Shown piece by piece: positions 34,201 through 46,200 of a stretch of DNA of 64,000 bases (position 1 is the stretch's first letter; each line of letters begins with the position of its first letter). The notes beneath the pieces were generated by a model, which made no database searches, was not told the origin of the DNA, and saw only the letters and a list, made by a program, of their open reading frames with translations. Both the position numbers and the translations under genes were made by a program. The stretch is from Phoronis australis (taxonomy: Eukaryota; Phoronida; Phoronidae): the NCBI GenBank assembly GCA_002633005.1, contig NMRA01000081.1, forward strand, positions 858,008-922,007, in the 5' to 3' direction.

Positions 34201-37200
34201 GTGAAGTTAAATTATAAGAAAACACACTTAATTAATAGCGTTACTGTCCAGGTAAATATCGTAACGATAACGATGCTGTAGATTTCTTTGGACTGCGGAG
34301 ACATCCCTACAAGCCAATCCATTTACATGTATTAGAAATCCCACAAAAGCAAAAATGAAATAAAATCATTTCCTCGTGTTCCCTTTGTATTCTGTCCATT
34401 TGTGGCCATTCTTTAAAAGGTTCAACATCTCTTATCCCAACGCTTGTAAACGATTGTGGATTTACTCTAAAATTTGTTGAACTAGTAGAGTATGTAATTT
34501 GTTTAATTTTCAGTGTTGTTTTCGGTATGAGGCTTGTTTATCTCCATTTGTGAAGCTTCCATTAGTGATGATCCACACCGTGTCCTTTTGTTTCGCTCTC
34601 CCATTCGATTGCTCTAGAACTGTTGCCTTTTGACAAGTTACATCTTCAGAAGTTAGTTACTTTCTATGTGTATTTCCTTTATACTAATCAATTCTAGCTT
34701 TCTTCGTATTTAGTTGCTTTGCATCAAAATAATGGCTCATTTATATATTTACACTTGTGCAAAGATTGCCAAAAGTTGTTCCAATGTAACCTAATTATAA
34801 CAATATTCAAGCTTTTGTTGGCTGAACATAAATATCGTATGATCGCGTGATCAGTTATGTTTCTTGTCAAGATACGTAATACAGTATTAATGGCAGTTCA
34901 TACTCTCTCATATTACAGTTTTCCTGAACTATTTGGAAATGTCACGTTGTTTACAGAGGCATTTTTTCACTTTGTTTTAAGCTGTCAACGTTTAATCCTT
35001 AACCGAACCGCTTTGGGTTTTAAAACCATTACCCACGCTCATCTGATCTTGAATAGTTGCCCCACTAGCCAGCAACTCAGGTTACAGGGTTTGAGTACAT
35101 GGTCCATTCTAAAATTTGCCAAAATGATGTGACAGTTACAATGATAAACGTTTATGTTTGGAGCGAGATGCTAGCTACGGTAATTCTTCGCTTATTTAGC
35201 GCACGGTATGGTGGACAAGTGAGATTCTGTTTTGTCAAATTTCCACACAAAAATAAAGACTAGGACAATTTTAGTCATGGTTTGTACTGTGGAAATGTCA
35301 TAAAACAAAATTTGGTGGCAATATTCCGTTATGTGCAGTAAAGTAATCGACCTCTAAATACTGGGAAAATGACAATTTCAAAAATTATTTCTGAGCGAAA
35401 TAAGTGGAGAATTACCGTATGTTATAACAATGCCAGTGGTTATACACCATTCACTTTCAGAGACCATGGTCAAAATGTTTAAGTCTGGGAAATCTGCACA
35501 TTAGAACGAAGCGTAAAAGTAATACTTGTTTTGTCAGTCATCGCTCATTATTCTGACTCATTACTCCGAGTACTCATGACTCACTTCGAGTCAGACATCA
35601 CTCACCACTCCGAGTAAGTCATAATTTTCTTTGAGTCTCATCACTCAGTTTGAGCCAGTCATCATTCGTTCAAGTTCACATTTCGAGTGAGTCATCAATC
35701 ACCAATCATTTAGAGTCAGTCATCGCTTATAGTGAGTCAGTCATCGCTTATAGTGAGTCAGTCATCGCTTATAGTGAGTCATTCATCACTCACTTCAAAT
35801 CAGTCATTACTCATTATTTCGAGTCAGCCACGACTCACTTCGACTCAGTCATGACTCACTTCGAGTCAGTCATGTCTCGTCACTCAATTCTCTTAACATA
35901 CCCGTGTTGTTCGCGATATTTATTGTATATACTAAAAGTTTCCTGTTTTTTGCATTATATGAGATCCAAGGTCAATCCTTTGGGTAGTCATCAAATTCCA
36001 AATTACATTACCGTGTACTATCATTGTTTAGTGTGCATAAACGAACGCAACTTAAACGATTGAACATTTTCTTTAGTTAGAANCAGGAGTGGCGTAACAA
36101 TGGCATCAGTCGACATCAGTTTCAATTTCGCCTACCCTCAGTCCTTCACAATTTCTCATTTTCCACCTCAGGCACACAAGTTTTGCCTCCCCCATTCATA
36201 GTCTGTATAGCCATTCAAAGCCCGTTTTCGTTTTTCGTGGTCGTTTCAATAGTTTTACGGGGGGCGAGCCTCTTCCTCCGTGAGGAATACGATATCAGGT
36301 GACCATAATAAAGCATACGTGCAAATTTAAAAAAAAACTTCGTTATAAAATGGACGTTGTCTTGTAGTTACAACTCAAAGTGAGGAGGTCTTTACCTATG
36401 AAGAAGATCGCCTAATTAAGGATTTGTTCCGCAACTACCAGAAGGCATCACGGGCGCGTCTCAAGGACAACAAACCAATTACAGTATCTATAGGATTTAC
36501 TTTAATTCAGATGAATAATCTGGTGAGTCATACAACTTTCTCCTTTTAAATATTTGTTCGTGCTTTAAACTGCCTACTTCAAAATTATGACTGCAATAAA
36601 AAATATATTGTGATAGCAATTTAATTTTCTACTACTGAGGATTATGAGAGCTTACCAAAAACGACAAAACAACATTTTTTGTTTTCTTAGACATCAGTTT
36701 CCTGGATACAGGACAATGCTCAGGGTTAACTAAACATGTTTGCCATTACTCACCAGTCTATAAGATATTATCGATGTGCGTTCCGTAGATCAGGTGAGTA
36801 AAAGGCGAATGTTTCGCGAAACCTACAAAATGGCGACCACTGAGGTAGTTGGTCGGTGCGGTTGAAATATTGAATTGTGGGATAGATTTCACCCCTTTAG
36901 ACCCAAATTTCTCGCACAAGTGCGTGACTTTTATCTTTGGTCTACGGAACGCAGCCACCCATCATTGGGGTGGGAAACTAAACCACTACTAACTATGTGC
37001 CTACCGAAAAGGCAAATCAAAACGATCATATGCTGTTTCATGACGGGTATGAACAGCTAATGGTGGTTGACGGTGTGTTAGCCTATATCGTGCGAATCTC
37101 GCCTGTGCAGGTTCTCAAGGAAATGTCCCACGTTCATTTGATGTACCCAGAGATGTACTCACTAAACTCATATTATTCATTATTGAGTGGTTAAAGTTTC

Positions 37201-40200
37201 AGGTGGATTGAACAAGTGTCTTAGAAAGTCATGAAGCATGCTGACACAATGTTAGCCAAGAACTCGGTCATGGAGAAGATTAATTTTCCTAGAGTCATGA
37301 AAATTATTGATAGAATTATCTTTAGGCTGATAACTTCAATCGGTGTACTGAAATGTATATTGATATCCGAGTTTGGTACACTAGTCAGGTGACTCACTAA
37401 ATGCCAACTTGACTCTAAAAACGCAGTGCTGTTATGGAAATGCACAGCAGGCGTTGTATATGGAAATAGGGCTGTTATCCTATGACAGAGGAAAATTCAA
37501 TAAATTGTGAGGCGCATCTGTGGTTTCGATCGCGAATGACCAGACTATGCCAACGGGTATTGCCTGTGTATGTGACTATACTTGTAGTCGGCAAGACTTA
37601 TGCAAACAGTCTTTAAGCACTTCCATGCTTCTAATTGGTTTATCACTTCATTTTTGTCTGTGCGTAAGAAAACAACAAACTCAGAGTTTGGTCGACATGT
37701 TTAGTTCTCTCAGGTCTCTCCTCAAAACGTACCCTCCACCGATCACGGGTATTCGGATTACACCGTGAACGTCAACAAGATACTGTACAAATCTCTCTTA
37801 ACTTGGGGCATTAAAAGAGTATTTTCTGTCAAAGAAAAGTTTTGATTTAGACAACACACAGTTATGAAATTAGTCAATTTAGAAGTGATTCTAGGGGTTC
37901 GAAAAAACTGAGAAAAATGAGTGGAAACTAAACGGAATTTCAGTTCATCCAGAGCCCAGAGATCACTTTTAAAGTGAGTAAGGAGGAACACAAGACCTAT
38001 TTCAAAGTGACAAGTGGACTAAATCACATTATTTTTGATAGAAAAAAGTGTTTTGAAGCCGCTTTAAAAGATATTGTAAGACGTGTCCTCGGTTATACAC
38101 ATGCAGGTCTTTGTATTCGAACGTTGCTTGAATTCTTAAATCGGCCAAACTGTTCGCCTTTTCTGATTCTTTTCCAGAAACTTAAACAGGGAATGAATCG
38201 ACTGTTTATTAAATTTTAGTTCAGACTTAACACTTACTGATATGACGACAAGGAAATTGCTTGACGTTACAGGATGAAAAACGGCAGGTGTTGACAACTT
38301 CTGGATGGATGGAGGTGGTAAGTATATGTTAGTCCTGCATTGTTAACTGCCCGGAAGAAAGGAAGCTATGGGTTGTCAAGGAGAATAGATGGACACCTAA
38401 ATTTTTTTCATTATGTGCTTTTTTGAAATATAGTATCGTTGTGCATTCATTATGCGGACTTCTTGAAAACAAGTGTGTAAAATAACAGTTGTATTGAGAT
38501 GAAGTCAGCCTCCTGACGGGACTAATGGTATAGCGTGTATGGATTTATTGTTACTAGTCCACCATGCGATCCAGTGTCCGCTGCAAACTACGTGACTTGA
38601 ACCACCTTAACGTTATTGTTAGTGAACCGTTATATGCGCCTATTTAGTCGAGTCCCATGAGCCTGCATCCGAAATAACACGTTTACCTCATGAAGGTGTA
38701 GGTATGTACTAACTACAGGCGCAGGGTATCATCCCTTACATACGCACAGTGTGACAGGGGTGCATCCCTGGTACTTTTCATTTAAGTAATTAATAATTGA
38801 TAAATTAATTTATTTGAAGTCGTGTCAGCATCTAGCGCTTTGTATAATACGTGGTATTTCACTCAAATGAAATTTTATCATACGAGCACGCACATGCAGC
38901 TAACTACGAACATGATCTGAGTCGAGTCATGCAGTGTGCGGCGGATCTTATATAGTTAACAACATATTTTGTTTTAACAGCAAACGAGATGGTTACTCAC
39001 GAAATGCCTCGTCCTTTACTTCATTGTCTCGCGTCACCTTTGCCTAATTCACATTACTTCACGGGAATACTAGCTTTACTTATTTGGCAAAATATGACTT
39101 GCTAACTTTTGAAAAGTGCTGAGACGTGTGTTAAAACTCTGAACATTAATTACACCTAACAGTTCAGGTTGTTGATTTTTAACTTTTCCGTAAGAGGGAG
39201 TTGACCTCGAACACTTACTTAACGTTATTGCATTGAAATTGGTCAAAGCTGATCCAGTCACAAGTTGGTCCAGTCACGAGCTGATCCAGGCTCAAGTTGA
39301 TCCAGTCACGAGTTGACCCAGTCACAAGTTGATCCAGTCACATGTTGATCCAGCCACAAGTTGATCCAGTCACAAGTTGACCCAGTCACAAGTTATTTAG
39401 GACACAAGTTAATTCCAGTGTGTAAAAACAACTTGTTCTGGATTATCACACCGAAATCGCCTGGAACAGCTAATGCCACCTTTCAGTGTAATGCAAACAA
39501 ACGAAGTTTTGCCTTCGTCAATCTATTTTGCCTATCTTATTTTCTATTTTTTCTGCGTCAGTACAGTCTCAGCACTTCAAAATTAAAAAGTTCCCACGGT
39601 ATTTTGTTTAGATACGACCTCTTCGCAGGCCTTACACGTATTACGACTTCTATTATCAGTCAGTGGCCGAGAAAAGGTGTCAGACGAAGATGATGGGAGT
39701 AGACATCACTTCACAGAAACTGATACGGGTTTCCATGTAGGCCTAACAATGAAATGGTCTCTTTACTACCCCCTTTCTTAAACATGGAAATGATCCCTTA
39801 ACTGCCTCCTCCCTTTTCTTAACATGGATGAGGGTTTCAACTTAGTTTAACGAGGAACTAAATTCGCTGTTTCGTATTTATTTATATAAAATTCTCAATA
39901 TTTCTTTCTCCGTGTAATCCTAATATTTCCAAAAAGGGCAACGGTGACAATTTTGATAACTCTCGCCAAACGTTATTGAATAGAAAAAAATCAACTGACA
40001 CACCTTTGCCAAAGATATAAAGATATCTTGTTTGGGTACTTGGAAATAATTTCCAAGGTACCCTGGTCTTCATCAGCGTCGGTAGCTCGTTACAGTCCAA
40101 AACTTCAGGTGGGGGTGTACGTACATCTTTTTGCCCAAGTGCAATTCTCAACCGAAAACAAAACAGTTAAAAACTTCGAAATTTATAACATAATATCTAA

Positions 40201-43200
40201 ATCCACCTCCTCCTGCAGGCTGGTAAAACGCAATCAAAATCTGCTTGCGGCTCGAAATTAACTTTATAAAAGATCTTTCGTAACGAGCTCCCTCATAATT
40301 TGATATAAATTTCTATAATTCCCTTGTATCTTATGAATTTTCCATGCCAAATCCCTTTATTTAGGCCTGGGCGGATGACAGGTTATCGTGGAGTCCGGAG
40401 CAGTACGGAGGAGTTGGTTGGATAATTTTGCCTGCTTCTCACGTTTGGCTGCCTGACATTGCTTTGTCAAACAGGTGCTTCATTTAGCCTACGATCAGTG
40501 ATAATGTTTGTGTGCTTTGAAGGACGATTTCATAGAGATCTCACAGGCCATTCCCACCGCTGATGTACAATGCAACATCTTGGCTACTGAACAGCGATTG
40601 GATGATTTCAAGAACAAAATGTCTAACATTAGTTTTAGGTGCATGCCTCGAGGTGCAAATTTGACCTGGCATTTTAGCGACCACTACGCAACGTCATCAT
40701 TGCCCCTGTGAACCCTCTCCACTGAAATCGTCCACTACGCACATCAGTATATTTGGTGAATACAGTTACTTTTTAGATCTCATATGTACAGCAAATCAAA
40801 TTCTTAAAGCCGATTTTTCATTCAGACCACTTATCGCTATGAAATAGGTCTCAAATTGTTCCTTAGTCAAAGTAGGTGCGATTTCAGAGCCTGGAAACAA
40901 CTGACAGTTCGTTTTTGCATGAGACCAGGCTCTACCATTTGACTTGTCACGGCGTGTCATTTCATTCAGTTCACGTGCTTGGTCTCGTGAAATTACGAAC
41001 TGCGCGATCAAAAATCAATCCTCATCTGAATAAGGAACAGATTAAGACCAGTCAGCTTTACAACGGTACGTGGATTTATTGCCGCTTAAACTTAACTACT
41101 TGTACGGGTACTCGACAGTTGTACAGCCAAACTTCCGGCGAATCACGCACCAGAACCACTGGATGGTCCGCTCAAACCATTGAATCATGCAGACGAACCA
41201 CGACATCATACTTAAGAATTTGTAAACGAACCGGCAACTGTATTCCCTTCATTTGCTTCGTACGAATGATTGAATGGTCTTGCGTATGATTTTCTTTGAA
41301 TTATTGATTTTCTGGCTCGCAGGCATGACTTTTTGGTTTTACGTATGATGTTGTGGTTCGTTCTTGTCTTTACACATACATGATGTTGTGGTTCGTACGG
41401 TATGGTTCAATGGTTCTAGCGTATGATTGAGTTATCCTGACGTATGATTTGAAATTCGTGCCTGCGGTTGTTTGGTTCCCTTCAGTCAGCGCACCAATCG
41501 GCTTCGTTCGAGATCTCGTAACTTTTCATGTGACACAGCCGTACATAAGGGATCAAAAGTGACTTCTTGTTTCGTGTCAATTACAGTTTCATTTTCAGCT
41601 CTAGACAAGTGACACCTACAAACAGTTTTTAAAATCTTGCTGTACATTTTTTCGTTTGTTTATCTGGTATGGGTTTCTAGGCGTGGTTTGATGAGCGGTT
41701 GCAATGGAAACCAGACATGTACGGGGGCGTGGCCAATATCGTTGTATCACCTGCTTTAGTCTGGCTGCCAGATATAGGTCTACAAAACAGGTAGCTCGGT
41801 AGACAAGCAAGAATGGGAGATATGTAGTCACCTTTTGTAGTGGCCAGTAGATTCGCTTCCCACTTTTAAGCCTCGTGCTACATTTAGTCAGATTTCAGCC
41901 ATTTTGCATGTTTCTAAAGCAACCGTGTCTGCAAGCATGATAGAAAATATACATTTCAAGCATGATGGAACGAATGATAAACATTATTGAATTAAGCAGA
42001 AGAAAGGCAGACCGGTAGCCCTACCTTTGGTGCACGTTTTTTAAAAGTAGAAATGGCTGAAAGTTCGAGCGAGCTTGACCTCCAATCTTCGTAGTCTCTA
42101 TGATAAAAGTACTGGTATGAATGTTGTAGTTTTAGATTTTAGCAGTAGACACCAGACTGTCTGTGCTTACATGGTCGTTTTCTGTTATTATTCAGTTATT
42201 GTAGCGCACATCGCTTATTAATCACGCCACTGCTTAATAACGAGCACGGGCATTGTCTTGCTGGTATATTTGGTGGTCACAACTCAGTACACAACCCCTA
42301 ACATGCATATTTTCACGCGAGGTATCTGTGTAAACTCCCTTACATGACGAGAACTTTGAAGACAAAGTGCAACATTGATTAGCACCCTTTTTAACAGGCA
42401 CTGCACGTAAACTGTTTTCATCTTGCGAGCTTGTACTGCGCCTAATATGACCCGGAAATACTGCAAAAATATATCGATCCGTATACAATAATTTTTAGAA
42501 ACTGCCAGGAAACTGTGTCACTGAAAAGTATGAAATTCTGGCATCGCAGCTGTCATGTGTGCTATTGACCCCGGGACTGAACTAAGGGCGTATGCGTATA
42601 GGTACACCGAGTTTTAAATACGTCTTCGCGTACAACTAGCTTATTGTCCCAACTATTGCTTGCAGAGGTAGCTGGCTTGACCGGAGGTAAGACAATCCTG
42701 CCTGGTGTTTCCTAATGTTTAATTGTCGTGGCCTCCTCCTCCAAGCCATCAAAAACCTTATTAACCTTCTAATTTTCAGGTTCTATAGAATAATAACTAA
42801 CTGAGATACAACTTAGCGTTTTGTGCTCGAGATAGTTTAACACTAGCCATAGTCCAATAGTATGAGCAGACAATGTTAGACCTACTGCTAATTGAACATT
42901 TTTAGAATTTTTAACCGAATTTAAATTGATAGATTCTAACATGCAAATGTTTAAAATGCCTAAAATCTAACGAACGCTTAGAATGGAAATTTAGTTGACA
43001 AACAAATATAGAAGTGTATCGTCTGATGGCATGATGTCACCAATGAATGCAGGTACTCTGAGCAAGCCAACGTAACAAGTGATTGTCAAATGACGTTTTC
43101 GAATAATAGAGAAACGTCTCACCGAAATATTAAATTCATTACACGAGAAAAGAAACGATGTCAAATTATCATTCCTGTATATTCATGGACACCTTTTTAT

Positions 43201-46200
43201 TAGAATTTAGGTTTGATAGCAATATTGGCCGTTCAAATCCTGACATCATTCACACGTCACGGTAACGACGTCATGCCGACAACTAAAACTTGCTTGTCGA
43301 CACGACGTCTTGGTTTTCGCTTTAGTCTCGTCTCTTGAGTCTTAAAAGCTGCTATATACCATGTTGCTGACGAAGAAAATAAATTTTGATTTACTCCACT
43401 TACCGGCTCAAAACTGGTCTCATCTTGCTCCATTCTCAGACGAGAAATGGTTCACGGCCTGAAAAGATCTGAGAGTTCCTTATGCTTGAGACAATGCTCG
43501 TTGTACAAAAAGATCCTCGGTGTGTATCAAGCCAGTTCTTTCCAAGCCCAGGAGCCACTTATAATTTGGCAAGTTGAGACCAATTTCATAGCTGCAAGGG
43601 GTATAAATCAAAAAGTTATTGTTTTGTCTGAAGGCGATTTTCCAGCTTTGAGTTTAATATCTCGGTAATGTATATTTTTTGACGTCACGCGAGACAAGAT
43701 GAAAATTTTGTCATTCGTTGCACACATTTTGATTTGATTTGAAGGAATAGCTATATTAGTAAAATAAACAAGTTTGAACGTGCAAATGTCAGTTTGATAG
43801 TACAGCTTTAATTCTCACAAACAGTTTAAATTACTTGTAATATTGCCACCAGTACCATTATTAAATTACTTTAAAGCATTATGTACAAACTATGCGAAGG
43901 TTTTAGCACATGCTATGATGGTTCATTTTGGTCATACACGCACGCTTGTGTATTTATAGTACTTGAATTCCTTAAACATTTATCGAAAATAGTTAAACAT
44001 TGCACATGCTATTGATATACCTGTGATAATTGAGATCCCAGGAAAGGATAAATTAATCAATGCATCGCATATATTCGTAGCGCTCAAGAAATCTACCACC
44101 CATCGTTAGTAGATCACAAGTTCCGGATTACAGTGAATCATGATGGCACCATTCTGTGGATTCCCGGAGGAAAGTTTCACACAAACTGCGAGTTGGATAT
44201 CACCTACTTCCCGTTCGACGATCAAATATGTCGCATTCACTTCACCAACTGGGCTTACACAGGTGAGACACAAGAAACACGTCATCGTTGTCACCCTGTT
44301 GCACATGCTCAAGCGTAAGATCGGATAAAGCTGCATTTCGCCTTCTCTAGCTGGCTAAAGAACAAAACTCGAATCAGACCTCTTATTCTTGTAAAATCGA
44401 TCTCATAATATTCCTTGCTGTGGCTGAGGATTCTATTTCCGTTACCAACTCAAGTCCCCGGCAATGTGTACATGCGCCATTTTCGGATTCGCAGTTTAAG
44501 GTTGGTTTTCTTTATTTGCTGACGGTCTCGGTGTTCTTATTGGTAACGTAAGCAAAATCTTACCACAGTAAGGAATATTTTGAGATTGACTTTGCGAGAG
44601 CCAAAGGACTAGTTAGATATTCTCCTCTGGAACTAGTTACTTTCAGGGCGTTTTAACGCAATAATCTTTCATTCATTTTCAGCATTCTATAACTTTCACA
44701 AAGTTGATGCAAATCCACGAAGATACACTCTTTGCAGCCAGAGCTTTATAAGATATGAAGAGGAAGCGAGTTGAAAAATCTTTATATGCAAACAAATTGT
44801 ATTACGGATTTTTATGCACTGGACTCTTAGAGTATGATGTGCAACATGAAAAGTGCTATTCAACTCTGTGGTACCCAAAAGTAATTAAGTCGGTCAACGG
44901 AAACTCGGTCCACCTCAGAGCGAGAGAGATCAAGTAACATAACTCTGATGCCTCAGACAAACATGTTTCATAGGAAATTGATCGAACCTTTGCACAGTAC
45001 AGGTCCAAATTGTCACACCGTCCAAAATTGTTACAAGTTCGAAATTGTGACAATTTGAGTCAGTTCAATTGTCACAGTTTGCCCAAATTGTCACAATTTG
45101 CCCAAATTGTCACAACAGTTTTTTCTTGTGTCACTTTCGGCCTGTGTACTACAGTACAAATACATGCTCGATACACCCTCTCACTTCGTACTTTATCAAG
45201 GTGCCGAAATGAACCTCACCTTCTCCAACGCCGAAATCGAGATGTCGAACTACCAAAAGAACGGCGAGTGGGAGATCGTGGGAACCAAGTCGACACGCGA
45301 GGACAAGCTGTACGTGTGCTGCGGCAACACTCCATTCCCTTCCGTCTACTTCCACATCTACATGCAGCGCAAGTTCCTCTACTATATCATCAACATCATC
45401 GCGCCTTGCATAATGCTCTCCTTCCTCGTGACCTTCGTCTTTCTTCTCCCACCAGACGCCGGCGAGAAGATTTCGCTCGGCATCACGGTCCTTCTCTCAT
45501 TTTCCGTCTTCCTTCTTCTCATCGCCGATAGTCTTCCAAAAAACTCTGACTACGTTCCTGTGATAAGTGAGTAGTGCAAGCTGTCACGTGATGTGTTGTC
45601 AATTGTCAAGTATTTTTGAGTAGTGTAAAGTTTGACTTTCTCAGTTGTTAATTATGCATTCAAGTATTTCATTTTGCTTATACGGAGGACAGAAACTTCA
45701 ACATTTTTAAGCATTGCTCTGGATGGCAAAGTTTAAGGGTATAAAAAGCTTCAGTTGGTGTCAGTTACACAGCACCGAGAAGAAAAGCATATGTTTTAAC
45801 ATCAAGGAGTTTGAGAAACGTTAATAAGGTGTCACTTTCTGGTGCTATCCTGGTTGTACACGTTTTTTCTCATGGATTAACATTTTGTTTGTCATATTTT
45901 TGTTTTCATGTTTCTTATTTACTGCTATCATTCATAAAATTTGAGCATAATAAAATAAGTCAACTAACCAATTTGGAAACTTTTCCGAATGTTCATGTAC
46001 GCTTCCTTGTGGGCTTTCCCAGAAATAGTCAATGTCAGTGAATGTCAGAGACAATGGCACAATGTTTTCCAGCACATTTTGGTTAACCATAATATAAACT
46101 TTTAAAATGGTTATAAACTCGATCAAAGTCAGTCACGAAACTAACCTTTCATTCAGGCTACTTACCAGTATGAGGGGCGGATTCAGGATTTTGAATTAGG

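Noticed and set aside
35650-36063. 137-codon open frame with repeated ESVIAYS
   Set aside because: A translation of the minisatellite in an intron, not a gene.
39246-39400. CRISPR-like array
   Set aside because: Head-to-tail 15-bp units without unique spacers, in a eukaryotic intron: an ordinary minisatellite.
45010-45531. 173-codon open frame on + through the loop C exon
   Set aside because: It is a shifted frame of the receptor exon 45201-45566. The correct frame encodes loop C, TM1 and TM2, and the shifted one is Arg/His-rich shadow.
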